DNA from: Anaeromyxobacter sp. Fw109-5 | GTDB lineage: Bacteria; Myxococcota; Myxococcia; Myxococcales; Anaeromyxobacteraceae | NCBI RefSeq assembly: GCF_000017505.1 | Contig: NC_009675.1 | Span: 2,542,001-2,606,000, forward strand | DNA: 64,000 bases | Direction: 5' to 3' | Shown here: piece by piece, positions 25,095-35,838 of the stretch | Layout: every line of letters starts with the position of its first letter | Numbering within the stretch: position 1 is the stretch's first letter | Notes under the pieces: generated by a model | Told to the model about the DNA's origin: nothing | Databases searched by the model: none | Seen by the model: the letters and a program-made list of their open reading frames with translations, nothing else | Made by a program: the position numbers and the translations under genes

Positions 25095-26519
25095 TTGCGC
25101 GCGTCCCGACCCGCCCCATTCGTCGCAGCCGTCCTCACCCTGGCCCTCTCCGCCTGCGCCTCCGGCGCGCGGGGGGCCTCAGCCCCGCGGCCACGGGAGC
25201 CGGCGGCGGCGCCCACCGGGGCCCCCCTCCCCGCGCGCGGAGGAGTCGTCGCGCCGGCGGCTCCCGCCGAGGAGCAGGTCCGGACGGTGGCGCAGGCGAC
25301 CCTGGGCGCGGTCGGCGACGTCCTCATGCACGACGCGGTGAAGCAGAGCGCCGCCACCCACGGACGCGGCTCCGCGGACGCGGGCTACTCATGGCTCTAC
25401 GCGCCCCTCGCGGACCTCCTCGCGGCCCCGGACGTCACCTTCGCCAACCTCGAGACCCCGATCGCGCCGGGCACGACCCAGGGGACGCGCCCGTTCGTCT
25501 TCAACGCCCCGCCCGAAGCCGTCACCGCCCTGCAGCGGGCGGGGGTGGACCTCGTGTCGTTCGCGAACAACCACGTCTTCGATCAGGGGCGCTCCGGGTT
25601 CGAGGAGACGATCCGCCGGCTCGACGGGCTGGGGATGCGCTACGTCGGAGCGGGTCCGTCCGGACGCGCGGCGGGCCCGGTCACGGTGGAGGCCGGAGGC
25701 CTGAGGATCGCGTTCCTCGGCTACGCCCACTTCTTCAACCAGGACGGGAACGCCTGCCCCACCACGAAGCCGTGCCTCCAGGCGTCTCAGCTCGACCGAA
25801 AGGCCGCCGTGGAGGACGTCCGCAGGGCGGCGGCCTCCGCGGACGCGGTCGTGGTCTCGCTGCACTGGGGCGACGAGTACGTGACGCAGCCTCGCCCCGC
25901 GGACGTCGAGCTCGCGCACCAGCTGGCCGACGCGGGTGCGCTCGTCGTGCTCGGCCACCACCCGCACGTGCTGCAGCCGGTCGAGCTGTACCGGCGCGCG
26001 GACGGGCGCACGGCGCTGATCGCGTACTCTCTCGGGAACTTCGTCTCGAACCAGTCGCGCCTCTACGTGCCGGGGGTGACCCCCGCGGCGGTCGCCGCGA
26101 CGCGCGACGGCGCGCTGCTGCGCGTGACGCTCGCCCGCCGCGATTACGGACGCGGCGTCGTGCGCGTCGAGCTCGGAGGAGCGGACTTCCTGCCGCTCTG
26201 GACGGAGAACGACACGGCCGAGCTCGATCGCCGCGCGGAGCCTCGGCGCCGCCCCGCGATCCGCGTCGTCAGCGTCGATCGCGCCCTCGCGCAGGTGCGC
26301 GCCGAGCTGGCGGCCTTCCCCGATCCCGTCCCGGCCGAGCGGGCGGAGGCGTGGGTGCGCCTGCGTCGCCGCGAGCAGCTCCTCTCGGACCGCCGCGCGG
26401 CCGTGGCGCAGGTGCTCGGCGAGGACCTGCTCAGGACGCTCGGGCCGGCGGAGCTCTCCCCGGCTGTGGCAGAGTCTCCGGCGGGCGGCCCCGCGCCCTT
26501 GCCCGCGGCTATCCCTTGA
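25095..26519 (+). CDS. CapA family lipoprotein (metallophosphatase-like)
   Basis: 474 residues from TTG 25095, which has GGAG eight bases upstream. N-terminal lipoprotein signal with lipobox LSAC, then an Ala/Pro-rich linker. The CapA/PgsA domain carries the calcineurin-like metal motifs GDVLMHD, FANLETPI, FANNHVFDQG, HWGDEY and GHHPHVLQP. Members act in poly-gamma-glutamate or surface polymer metabolism; the exact substrate here is unknown. No capB/capC neighbours. The gene end overlaps the convergent dCMP deaminase by eleven bases. Confidence 0.9.
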   Translation: MRASRPAPFVAAVLTLALSACASGARGASAPRPREPAAAPTGAPLPARGGVVAPAAPAEEQVRTVAQATLGAVGDVLMHDAVKQSAATHGRGSADAGYSWLYAPLADLLAAPDVTFANLETPIAPGTTQGTRPFVFNAPPEAVTALQRAGVDLVSFANNHVFDQGRSGFEETIRRLDGLGMRYVGAGPSGRAAGPVTVEAGGLRIAFLGYAHFFNQDGNACPTTKPCLQASQLDRKAAVEDVRRAAASADAVVVSLHWGDEYVTQPRPADVELAHQLADAGALVVLGHHPHVLQPVELYRRADGRTALIAYSLGNFVSNQSRLYVPGVTPAAVAATRDGALLRVTLARRDYGRGVVRVELGGADFLPLWTENDTAELDRRAEPRRRPAIRVVSVDRALAQVRAELAAFPDPVPAERAEAWVRLRRREQLLSDRRAAVAQVLGEDLLRTLGPAELSPAVAESPAGGPAPLPAAIP

Positions 26520-27003
26520 CCCCTGCGCTGACCGTCCTCGCGTGACCGGTGTCGGCCGGGAGCACGTCGGGGCGCTCCGGGACCTTCAGCTCGACGAGCT
26601 CGATCCCGAGGCGCTGGGCGTACTCGAAGATCCGCTCGTCGCGGTAGAACTCGCCGAAGACGATCCGCCGGCACCCGGCGTTGCCGATGAGCTTGAAGCA
26701 CGGCCAGCACGGGGACGCGGTCGTGTAGATCGTGGCGCCGTCGATCGCGACGCCGTTCTTGGCGGCCTGGATGATCGCGTTCGCCTCGGCGTGAACCGTC
26801 GCCACGCAGTGGCCGTCCTCCATCATGTGCCCCGCCTCGCTGCAGTGCGGGAGGCCTCGGATCGAGCCGTTGTATCCGGTCGAGAGGATCGTCTTGTCGC
26901 GCACGAGCACGGCGCCGACGTGCTTGCGATCGCAGGTGGCGCGGGACGCGACGACGCGCGCCACGTTCATGAAGTACTCGTCCCAGCTGACGCGATTGTC
27001 CAT
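26509..27003 (-). CDS. dCMP deaminase (ComEB-like zinc deaminase)
   Basis: 164 residues; the ATG at 27003 is preceded by GGAGG, which is better than the in-frame GTG 15 bases further up. Zinc deaminase motifs: HAEANAI with the catalytic Glu, and PCWPC with the two zinc cysteines. An N-terminal GAVLVRD...STGYNGSIRGLPHC segment is typical of dCMP deaminases. It should convert dCMP to dUMP for dTTP synthesis. It stands alone on the minus strand. Confidence 0.92.
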   Translation of the reverse strand: MDNRVSWDEYFMNVARVVASRATCDRKHVGAVLVRDKTILSTGYNGSIRGLPHCSEAGHMMEDGHCVATVHAEANAIIQAAKNGVAIDGATIYTTASPCWPCFKLIGNAGCRRIVFGEFYRDERIFEYAQRLGIELVELKVPERPDVLPADTGHARTVSAGVKG

Positions 27004-27084
27004 CCGCCCTCCGTTCACGCGAGGGAGGGATCCTACCCCAGGGGGCCGACTTTCGGCGGCGGTGGATGGTTAACATCGGACGGC

Positions 27085-27669
27085 ATGCTCCGGACCGCCG
27101 CCGCGCTCGCCGCGCTGCTCTACGCCAGCCACCCTGCCGCCGACCAGTCGCCCACGCTTCCCCCTACCGTGCCGCCCGGGAACCCCGCGCCCTCCGCCGG
27201 CGGGCCGGCAGGGCCCCCGGAGCCCGGAGCGGCGGCGCGTCCGACGTCGCCGGCACGGCCCACCCACGAGCCGGTTCCGCGAGGCGCCGTGCTCGAGGAG
27301 GTGTCCGGCACGCTCGCGCGCGTCGATCGCCAGACCCATCGGATCACGGTCTCGACGCCGGAGGGGCCGGTGACGCTCTCCATCGACCGGAACACGATGG
27401 TCTACACCGCCGCCGGGCTCGGCAGCGTCGCCGACCTGATGCCGGGATCGCAGCTGCGCGCCGGCCGGAACGCCGACGCGCTCGCCTACTGGGTCCAGGT
27501 CCGAAGGTCGGCGAAGGACGAGCCGCCCTCGACACCGGGCCAGGGGACGGGTCCGGGGGGCGGGAGCGGTCCGCCCGCGGAGGGTGAGGCTTCGGGCGCC
27601 GGTGCGGCGCCGCCCACGGGCGTGGGGCCGGGCGGGCTCGCGCCGGGCACCGCCCCGCCCGGAGGCTGA
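27085..27669 (+). CDS. Exported Pro/Gly-rich protein with small beta domain
   Basis: 194 residues. The N-terminal signal-like segment (LRTAAALAALLYASHPAA) is followed by a Pro/Ala linker. A compact domain (about 68-145: VLEEVSGTLARVDRQTHRITVSTPEGPVTLSID) resembles DUF5666-type beta folds, and a Gly/Pro-rich tail ends the protein. Probably periplasmic or outer-membrane associated. Function unknown. It converges on the trypsin-like protease. Confidence 0.72.
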   Translation: MLRTAAALAALLYASHPAADQSPTLPPTVPPGNPAPSAGGPAGPPEPGAAARPTSPARPTHEPVPRGAVLEEVSGTLARVDRQTHRITVSTPEGPVTLSIDRNTMVYTAAGLGSVADLMPGSQLRAGRNADALAYWVQVRRSAKDEPPSTPGQGTGPGGGSGPPAEGEASGAGAAPPTGVGPGGLAPGTAPPGG

Positions 27670-27723
27670 GCGGGGGGATCCTGACGACCGGCGCCCGCCC
27701 CCGAGCCGCTCGCGGCGAGGCGC

Positions 27724-28641
27724 CTACATGCCCGCGGGCGCGGCCGGCAGCGCGACCGGTTGAGCGCGCGCGGCCACCTCGCCCTGCTTCGAGGCGAGCT
27801 CTCCCTGCGAAAGGTCCTTCTCGCGCGCGGCGACCTCGTCCGGACGGCCATCGGCGAGATGCGCGAACCCCTTGTCCGCGAGGAAGCGCCGGATCTTCGC
27901 GGCCGGGGCGACGAACGTCTCGCCCGGCATGGGCACGTCGAACGCGTACTGGTTCGCGTCCTTGCCGAACTCGACGCGCGCGGTGCGATAGCCCTCGACC
28001 AGGCCGATGAGCCGGCCGCGCGGCACGTCGAACACGCCGCCCCCGGAGCTGCCGTAGCCGATGGCGGCGTCCGTCTTGAGCGACTTGGCGCGCCGCGGCG
28101 CCGCTGCGTTCTCGAGGAACTCGTACTCCACCTGCGAGACGATCCCCGCCGCGACGGAGAGCCCCTTCCCGAACGGCGCGCCGATCACGACGAGGTCGTC
28201 GCCGAGCTCCAGCTCGTCGTCGGGCCCGAGCGGCGTCACGGGGAGCGAGCCCTGCACCTCCAGCACGGCGATGTCGGTGTCCGGCAGGGCACCCGTCGCG
28301 ACCACCTTCGCGAGGACCCGGCCCTGGCCCTCGCTGGGCAGCACCTCGACGCGCACCGGGTCCTTCCAGGTCCGCTTGTTCGCGACGACGTGGGCGTTCG
28401 TCAGGACGTACGTCCGCTCGCCGCTCCGCGCGAAGGCGATGCCGGAGGCGCTGCGGACCACCTCGCCCGCCGCGGAGATCTGGATGCGCACCGCGCTCGG
28501 GAACACCTTGTGGACCGTGTCCGCGCGCGGATTGGTGGCGCGCTCGGCGGGCGACAGCCCGAGCAGCGGAGAGGCGGCGAAGAAGAGGCCGGCGACGGCG
28601 GCGGCCCCGCCGAGGCTCGACAGGAGTCGGGTCTTGAGCAC
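27724..28641 (-). CDS. Membrane-anchored trypsin-like serine protease
   Basis: 305 residues from GTG 28641, the first start before the N-terminal hydrophobic anchor (about 10-30). The catalytic triad is visible: His in LTNAHVVAN, Asp in DTDIAVLEV and Ser in GYGSSGGGVFD. No PDZ domain follows; instead there is a charged Gln/Glu-rich tail. It resembles a shortened DegP/DegS-like periplasmic protease. It diverges from an Hsp70-like gene with about 150 bases between, so both may answer to envelope or protein-folding stress. Confidence 0.88.
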   Translation of the reverse strand: MLKTRLLSSLGGAAAVAGLFFAASPLLGLSPAERATNPRADTVHKVFPSAVRIQISAAGEVVRSASGIAFARSGERTYVLTNAHVVANKRTWKDPVRVEVLPSEGQGRVLAKVVATGALPDTDIAVLEVQGSLPVTPLGPDDELELGDDLVVIGAPFGKGLSVAAGIVSQVEYEFLENAAAPRRAKSLKTDAAIGYGSSGGGVFDVPRGRLIGLVEGYRTARVEFGKDANQYAFDVPMPGETFVAPAAKIRRFLADKGFAHLADGRPDEVAAREKDLSQGELASKQGEVAARAQPVALPAAPAGM

Positions 28642-28789
28642 GATCGGTCCAACGGGGGTGACGACCCCCGAATTCCCTGGGCGGCGGGCGCGGCCGCCCT
28701 TCGAGCGCGTGTGGGTGCAAGCCCCCGCTCGCACGACCGGAGGGCGGGGACTCCACCCGGCCCCACCTCCGTAGTACCCTCGCCGCGGC

Positions 28790-30319
28790 ATGGAGCCCCT
28801 CGCAGCCGACCCGATCATCGGGATCGACCTCGGTACGACCAACTCGTGCGGAGCGGTGGCGTACGGTGACGGGCAGGTGAAGCTCATCCCGTACAAGGGC
28901 GGGGACTACACCATCCCGTCCATCTTCGCCATCGACGACAAGGGCAACGAGCTCATCGGCCACGAGGCGAAGCGCCAGTGGCAGCTCAACCCCCGGAACA
29001 CCCTGTACGCCACCAAGCGGCTCATCGGCCGCGCCCCGCGCGACGAGGTGGTGGACTCGATGCAGCGGTCGGTCCAGTACCAGCTCCACGCCGGCGCGAA
29101 CCACGACGTCGAGGTCGACTGCCACGGCCGCAGCTTCTCGATCCAGCAGATCGGCTCGCGCATCCTGGGGAAGATCCGCGACGTCGCCTCGGACCACCTC
29201 GGCTTCAAGGTGCGCCGCGCGGTCGTGACCGTGCCGGCGTACTTCACCGACCGGCAGCGCCAGGCCGTCAAGGAGGCGGGGGCGCTCGTGGACCTCGAGG
29301 TGGTCCGCATCATCAACGAGCCCACCGCGGCGGCGCTCGCGTACGGGATCGGCAAGCGGCTCGAGGAGCGCGTCCTCGTGTACGACCTCGGGGGCGGGAC
29401 GTTCGACGTCTCCATCATCGAGATCCGCGACCGCGTCTTCGAGGTGAAGGCCACCGGGGGCGACATCTTCCTGGGCGGGATCGACTTCGACGACGCGATC
29501 ATCCGCCACGTGCTGGACGACTTCCGCGCCAAGCACGGGATCGACCTCTCGTCCGATCCCGTCGCGATGCAGCGGATCAAGGATCTCGCCGAGCGCACGA
29601 AGATGGATCTCTCGGCGCGGAACGAGGCGCCCTTCTCGATCCCGTTCATCACCATGACGCCGCAGGGGCAGCCGCTCAACCTGGACGTGCGGTTCGACCG
29701 CAAGCTCCTCGAGGCGCTCACGCAGCACCTCGTGGACCGCTCCCTCAAGATCATGGGCGGCGTGATGGTCGACGCGGGCATCACCGCGAAGGACATCGAC
29801 GAGATCATGCTCGTCGGCGGCCAGACGCGGATGCCCATCATCCAGGAGCGGCTCGCCCGCTTCTTCGGCAAGCCGCCGTCGAAGGGCGTCCACCCCGACG
29901 AGGCGGTCGCGATCGGCGCCGCGCTCTACGGCTGGTCGCTTCAGGAGAGCTCGGATCTGAAGCTGCAGCTGCTCGACGTCATCCCGATGGCGATCGGCAT
30001 CGAGCAGGCCGGCGGCGCGATGCACGTGGTGTTCCCGCGGAACGCGGCGATCCCCAACGCGCGCACCATCGCCGCGACGAACGCCTTCGACGGCCAGAGC
30101 CAGCTCGCGATGCGGATCCACCAGGGCGATCACCCCTTCTCGGTGGAGAACGAGCTGCTCGGGGAGTTCACCTTCAGCGGCGTGAGGCCGGGCCGCGCGG
30201 GCGACGTCCGGCTCGAGATCCTCTTCGAGGTGAACGTCGAGGGCATCCTCACGATGTCCGCCCGCGACCTCGACACCGGGCGACAGATGAAGACCACGGT
30301 GCGGGTCGCGACGCGCTGA
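28790..30319 (+). CDS. Lidless Hsp70/DnaK-like chaperone
   Basis: 509 residues against about 640 for DnaK. The nucleotide-binding domain is complete (GIDLGTTNS, phosphate loop VYDLGGGTFDVS, LVGGQTRMP). The linker has LLDVIPMAIGIE where DnaK has LLDVTPLSLGIE. The substrate-binding beta domain is present but the C-terminal helical lid and acidic tail are missing. Such paralogues are common in myxobacteria. It could hold substrates without tight trapping. No DnaJ or GrpE gene lies near; the neighbour is a serine protease. Confidence 0.92.
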   Translation: MEPLAADPIIGIDLGTTNSCGAVAYGDGQVKLIPYKGGDYTIPSIFAIDDKGNELIGHEAKRQWQLNPRNTLYATKRLIGRAPRDEVVDSMQRSVQYQLHAGANHDVEVDCHGRSFSIQQIGSRILGKIRDVASDHLGFKVRRAVVTVPAYFTDRQRQAVKEAGALVDLEVVRIINEPTAAALAYGIGKRLEERVLVYDLGGGTFDVSIIEIRDRVFEVKATGGDIFLGGIDFDDAIIRHVLDDFRAKHGIDLSSDPVAMQRIKDLAERTKMDLSARNEAPFSIPFITMTPQGQPLNLDVRFDRKLLEALTQHLVDRSLKIMGGVMVDAGITAKDIDEIMLVGGQTRMPIIQERLARFFGKPPSKGVHPDEAVAIGAALYGWSLQESSDLKLQLLDVIPMAIGIEQAGGAMHVVFPRNAAIPNARTIAATNAFDGQSQLAMRIHQGDHPFSVENELLGEFTFSGVRPGRAGDVRLEILFEVNVEGILTMSARDLDTGRQMKTTVRVATR

Positions 30320-30344
30320 GCTCCGCGCGGCGCGGCCCCCTGCC

Positions 30345-31652
30345 TCAGCGGTGGTGCGGCGCAGGCACGGGCCTCCGCCCTTCCCCCTGCGAGTGGGAGG
30401 ACCGCGGCGCCGGGGCGCCGCCTCCGCCACCGCGGCCGCCGCCCCTCGGGGCGGAGGGCGCGGTCATCCGGCCACCGCCGGAGCCGCCGCGCGACTCTCG
30501 CTGGTAGGACGGCGGCGCGGCGCCCTCGGTGCGTTCGCGCTCGGTGCGCTGTGGTCGCGTCCAGCCTCGCGGAGAGGGCGTCCCCCCGTCGTCGTCACGC
30601 GGGGCGCTCGTCCTGTCGCCCCGCTGGGAAGGCGCAGGCGCCGCGCGCTCGGGGCGAGACCAGCCGCGCGGACCCGCGGCCTGGCCCCCGGAACGAGGCG
30701 CAGGGGCGCCGAACGCATTGCCCCGCTCCTCGCGGCGCCCAGGCGCCGGCGCGAACGCGCTTCCACGCCCATCGCGAGGCTCCGGCGCCGGACCGGCCGC
30801 CCTCCCCCGCCCCTCAGCTCGCTCCGACGGACCGACCGCCGTTCCCCGGCCGCGTGCGCCGGGGCGATAGACGGCGATCTCTCCGGCGCGCGCTCGCCCG
30901 GCGGCGGGCGAGGGGGCCGACACCACCCGCGCCGGCCGGAGCGGACGCCCGATCCGCGCCTCGATCGCCCGGGGGGCCGGGCCTCCCCACGCCGGAGCGG
31001 GTGCAGGCCGGACGCCGCCGGGGCCCGGACGCGGCGCGGGACGCGCGGGAGCCGGCGCGGTGTTGTGGAAGTAGTGGCGCGTGTAGCGCGGGGCGTAGGC
31101 CACGGAGTAGACGGGCACGGAGACGAAGCTCACGCTCGGAACGAACGTCCACCACGCGTCGTAGAAGGGGTACGCCGTCACGTAGACGGACAGCCCCGGC
31201 GCGAGCGGGGCCCAGCCGACGACGTCGCCGGACCAGCGCCACGAGACCCACGCGGGCGCCCACTGATACCCGGGGATCCACACCCAGCCGTGGAAGCCGT
31301 CGTACGCCCAGCGCCCGTAGTGATACGCGGCCCAGCCCCAGGGCTCGTCGGACACCCAGAACCAGCCCTCGCTCGTCCACTCCCAGTGACCGTAGTAGTA
31401 CGGGCGCCACCCGCTGGCGACGTGGGGGCGCCACACCCGCCCGTACGCCCCGGCGGAGACCCACTCGCCGTGGGCCGCGAGCGGGCCGTAGAACGTGTCG
31501 AAGGTGACGTCGGCGGAGACGCCGACGTCCACGTCCACGTCGTAGTCGGGCGGGCCCTCGTCCGCCCACTCGCCCTCGTAATCCTGCCCGCGCGCGAACG
31601 CGGGGACGAGCGAGGTCGCGACGAGGACGGCGACGAGCGTGCGGCGAAGCAT
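30345..31652 (-). CDS. Exported YXWGXW/DUF6600-type protein
   Basis: 435 residues, ATG with a GAGGAG site. A signal peptide (LVAVLVATSLVPAFARG) precedes an aromatic domain (about 50-190) packed with Trp, Tyr and Gly: repeats such as GEWVS, WRPYYYGHWEW, GWFWVSDEPWGWAAYHYGRW and GWVWIPGYQW. The second half is disordered and rich in Pro, Arg and Gly. Proteins of this kind are exported and poorly understood; an envelope or surface role is likely. Not linked to clpX, which is 263 bases upstream. Confidence 0.85.
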   Translation of the reverse strand: MLRRTLVAVLVATSLVPAFARGQDYEGEWADEGPPDYDVDVDVGVSADVTFDTFYGPLAAHGEWVSAGAYGRVWRPHVASGWRPYYYGHWEWTSEGWFWVSDEPWGWAAYHYGRWAYDGFHGWVWIPGYQWAPAWVSWRWSGDVVGWAPLAPGLSVYVTAYPFYDAWWTFVPSVSFVSVPVYSVAYAPRYTRHYFHNTAPAPARPAPRPGPGGVRPAPAPAWGGPAPRAIEARIGRPLRPARVVSAPSPAAGRARAGEIAVYRPGARGRGTAVGPSERAEGRGRAAGPAPEPRDGRGSAFAPAPGRREERGNAFGAPAPRSGGQAAGPRGWSRPERAAPAPSQRGDRTSAPRDDDGGTPSPRGWTRPQRTERERTEGAAPPSYQRESRGGSGGGRMTAPSAPRGGGRGGGGGAPAPRSSHSQGEGRRPVPAPHHR

Positions 31653-31867
31653 GACGTTCTCCTCGGGATGGGCTCGGTGGACCGCGGAAGCCGTGCGCCG
31701 GGGCCCCTCCCCCGGAGACCAAGCAATCGGGATGCCGCGGAAATTCCCCGCCGTCACGGGCACTTGGCGAGTTCCGCCCGCTGGGGCGGCGGCACAGTGT
31801 GCTGCGGCGTCACCCCGGGGGCCGCACCCCGGCGCAGGCAGCGAGTGGGCGCCGTCCAGAAACGCGA

Positions 31868-31891
31868 ACGCCCCGGCGGTGGCCGGGGCGT
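31868..31891 (-). terminator. Terminator hairpin after clpX
   Basis: Perfect ten-pair stem ACGCCCCGGC (31868-31877) with GCCGGGGCGT (31882-31891) and a four-base loop, 25 bases after the clpX stop on the minus strand. A modest T-containing stretch (TTCGCGTTTCT) follows in the direction of transcription. The rest of the 263-base gap (31653-31915) shows nothing else I recognise. Confidence 0.65.
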
Positions 31892-31915
31892 CGTTACGTC
31901 GAGGGGTGAGGCGCG

Positions 31916-33196
<1,281 letters not shown>

Positions 33197-33314
33197 GCGA
33201 TCCCTCGGTCCAGCGATGGTACCACCAACCCCCGCCCCCCGGAATTTGGGGCCCGGTTCGAATATAGCCAGGTGCGGAGCGCACCGCCCCACGAACTCCT
33301 TCGGGGCGTCGAGC

Positions 33315-33935
33315 TCAGCGACGGAGCAGCGCGTCGATCTCCCCGGCGAGGGCCCCCGCGCGCTCCGCGACGGGGCGGGGCACGGCCGCCTCCTCGCGGC
33401 ACGCCTCCGCCAGGCGTCGTGCCATGGCGGCGAGCCGTTCGAGGCGGTCCGCCTCGGGTGGCTCGGGCGCGGGTGGGCGCGGGCCGAACCTCTCGGCGAG
33501 CTTGCGGTTCACCGCGGCGGGCGTGGGCGGGCGCTCGACGAGCACCTCGTCGCGCAGCTCGCGCCAGCCCGAGTCCGAGAGCCGGCCCGCGGCCTCCGCG
33601 CGCGAGAGCACCTCGATGACCTCGAAGGGCGGCGCGCGCCCCTCGCCGCGCGGCCGCGCGAGCTCGGGCTCGTGCCGCTCGAGGAACCCGTAGCTCGCGG
33701 TGAGCTTCTCCGCGGTCGCGCTGCGGATGAACAGCTCTCGCGAGCAGTAACGCTCGAAGCTCGGGTGGCCCCAGGCGCGCCAGTGCTCCTTGCGCTTCAC
33801 CTCGGCGAGTAGGCGGGCGAGCTCGACCCAGGCGGACTTGAAGCGGCGAGCGCCCTCGAGCACCTCGCGGCGGAAGGAGCCCTCCGGCAGATCCTCCGCG
33901 CGCTCTGCCAGCTTCTCGGCGGTCCGGGTGGTCAT
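33315..33935 (-). CDS. Conserved helical protein, unknown function
   Basis: 206 residues, ATG overlapping the stop of the GYF-AgmX gene (ATGA), so the two are coupled. Almost entirely helical. A central segment with [27 protein letters not shown] looks well ordered and resembles DNA-binding or plasmid-partition type helices. A proline-rich hinge ([17 protein letters not shown]) precedes a final helix. No family was identified. Confidence 0.75.
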   Translation of the reverse strand: MTTRTAEKLAERAEDLPEGSFRREVLEGARRFKSAWVELARLLAEVKRKEHWRAWGHPSFERYCSRELFIRSATAEKLTASYGFLERHEPELARPRGEGRAPPFEVIEVLSRAEAAGRLSDSGWRELRDEVLVERPPTPAAVNRKLAERFGPRPPAPEPPEADRLERLAAMARRLAEACREEAAVPRPVAERAGALAGEIDALLRR

Positions 33936-34840
33936 TTCCCGATCCGGAAGGCGAGCGAGACGGTGGGCCGCTGGCCGGGGAACGCGTCGAAGCGCCAGCC
34001 CGCGAGCGCCTTCACGAGGCACTGCTGGAGCGCGCCGGCCCGGAAGCGGGGCTCGTCGATCCAGAGCGCCGCGACGCGTCCGTCGTTTCCGATGGCGAAC
34101 TCGATCGGCACGTCGCCGTGGAAGTCGGGCGAGCGCGCCGCCTCGGCCCGGAAGCAGGGCACGAGCGAGCGCTGCTCGCGCGAGACCACCGACTGGATCT
34201 TGCCCTCGTCGAACTGGGCGGCGACGAGCTCCCCGCCGTCCACCGCGCCGCCGGGCGCGCGGCGGGTCGACGCGGCGAGACCCCCGCCCTTGTCCGGCAC
34301 TGCCCTCGAGCGCCCGGCGCCCGCGGCCGGTGCGTCGGGCGCGTCCATGGGGACCTCCACCATGTCGTCCCCCTCCGCCGCGCGGTGGCCCACGCCGACC
34401 CGGGCGGCCGAGGCGATGGAGATCCCGGCGCCGAAGTCCTCGAGCAGCGCGCTGGTCTCGGTGGGGCGCCGGGCGAGGAGGAACCCGATCACGCCGGCGC
34501 CGCCGACCAGGAGCGCGATCGCGAGGACCCACACGAGCGCCCTCCTCCGCCCCCGGCGCGCCGCGAGCAGCCGCGCCCCGGTCACCTCGCGCTCGACCCG
34601 GTGCGCCGCCTCCGCGCGCTTCGCGTGCAGGAGGAAGAGCGGGACCTGGCCGGCGGCGCGCCAGGCGCCGTCGCCGGCGGAGATCGGGGTCGAGGCGTCG
34701 AGCTCGCCGCGATACAGCATGGCCGCGAGGCCGCGCGAGTCGACGGGGCCGAACACCTGGCCGCCCTTGCGGAACAACCACTCCCCACCCTCGAGGCGGG
34801 GGTCGTCGAGGAGGAGCGTCTCGTCTGTGCCGGGCGCCAT
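33932..34840 (-). CDS. GYF-TM-AgmX/PglI-type protein
   Basis: 302 residues. The N-terminal GYF_2 domain (about 15-75: GEWLFRKGGQVFGPVDSRGLAAML) is followed by one membrane helix (about 102-122) and a flexible Ala/Pro linker. The C-terminal domain (about 205-300) has the AgmX/PglI C-terminal pattern (QSVVSREQRSLVPCFRAEA...VPIEFAIGNDGRVAAL...QCLVKALAGWRFDAFPG). Related domains occur in myxobacterial gliding-motility proteins and resemble TonB-like envelope domains. Probably spans the inner membrane with its C-terminus in the periplasm. It diverges from truA. Confidence 0.85.
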   Translation of the reverse strand: MAPGTDETLLLDDPRLEGGEWLFRKGGQVFGPVDSRGLAAMLYRGELDASTPISAGDGAWRAAGQVPLFLLHAKRAEAAHRVEREVTGARLLAARRGRRRALVWVLAIALLVGGAGVIGFLLARRPTETSALLEDFGAGISIASAARVGVGHRAAEGDDMVEVPMDAPDAPAAGAGRSRAVPDKGGGLAASTRRAPGGAVDGGELVAAQFDEGKIQSVVSREQRSLVPCFRAEAARSPDFHGDVPIEFAIGNDGRVAALWIDEPRFRAGALQQCLVKALAGWRFDAFPGQRPTVSLAFRIGK

Positions 34841-34926
34841 CGGGTGCGGGACTCGGACGTGAAGGGGTGGGTGCGGCCCGCGCGGCGCGTGACGGGGCGC
34901 GGCGGGCGTGGTGAACTTAGCACGAG

Positions 34927-35724
34927 GTGGAAAGGCGCTTCTACGCTCTGCGCGTCGCCTATGAAGGCGGGCGGTTCCGAGGCTTCCAGCGGCAGCCCGG
35001 CCTCCCCACCGTGCAGGACGCGCTCGAGGGCGCGCTCCTCGCCGCCGGAGTCCGGGCGACGCTCGCCGTCGCGGCGCGAACCGACGCCGGCGTCCACGCG
35101 CTCGATCAGGTGGTCAGCTTCTCCGCGCGCGCCGCGCTCGACCCGGCGGCGCTCCGCGGCGCGCTCAACGCGGCGCTGCCGGAGGGCGTCGCCGTGCTCG
35201 AGGTGCTGCGCGTCGCGCCGTCCTTCCACGCACGAAACACCGCGCGCGCGCGCCGCTACGTGTATCTCGTCGGCGCTCCTCCCCCGGAGTCGCTCGCGGC
35301 CTACGCGTGGACGCTCCCCGACCCACGGGCCTTCCCGGACGGCGAGGCTCGGCTCGACGTGGCGGCCATGAGCGCCGCGCTGGCGCACGCGGTCGGGACG
35401 CACGACTTCACCGCCTTCGCGCGACCCGGCGAGCAGCGCGGAACGGTGCGAACCGTGACGCGCGCCGAGGTGGTCTCCGCGACCTGGGCGCCGCTCCACG
35501 CCCTCGTGTTCGAGGGGCACGGCTTCCTGCGCGCGATGATCCGCAACCTCGCTGGAACGGCGGTGACGGTCGGGGTCGGGCGGGCCGCCCCCGAGATCGT
35601 CCGCGAGCTGCTGCTCGCCCGCGGACGGTACCGCGGCGTCCGCGCGCCCGGCTGGGGGCTCACGCTCGCCTCGGTCGTCTATCCCGACGGGGCCCTTCGA
35701 CCGCCGCGCGGTACAGCTCCATGA
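34927..35724 (+). CDS. truA: tRNA pseudouridine(38-40) synthase TruA
   Basis: 265 residues, GTG start directly before the conserved RFYALRVAYEGGRFRGFQRQ. The catalytic Asp is D53 in AARTDAGVHALDQ. Other family motifs: FHARNTARARRYVY and FEGHGFLRAMIRNLAGT. It modifies uridines 38-40 in the anticodon arm of many tRNAs. It appears monocistronic. Confidence 0.95.
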   Translation: MERRFYALRVAYEGGRFRGFQRQPGLPTVQDALEGALLAAGVRATLAVAARTDAGVHALDQVVSFSARAALDPAALRGALNAALPEGVAVLEVLRVAPSFHARNTARARRYVYLVGAPPPESLAAYAWTLPDPRAFPDGEARLDVAAMSAALAHAVGTHDFTAFARPGEQRGTVRTVTRAEVVSATWAPLHALVFEGHGFLRAMIRNLAGTAVTVGVGRAAPEIVRELLLARGRYRGVRAPGWGLTLASVVYPDGALRPPRGTAP

Positions 35725-35838
35725 ACACCCCGAACACCGGCGCGCGCGCGCCGGTCAGGGCGCGCACCGGCCCGCTCGGCAGGCGCGGCGCCTCGGGAGG
35801 GGTGGCACGCGGGTCCCGCGTCTCGCCCGGCTGCGGTG

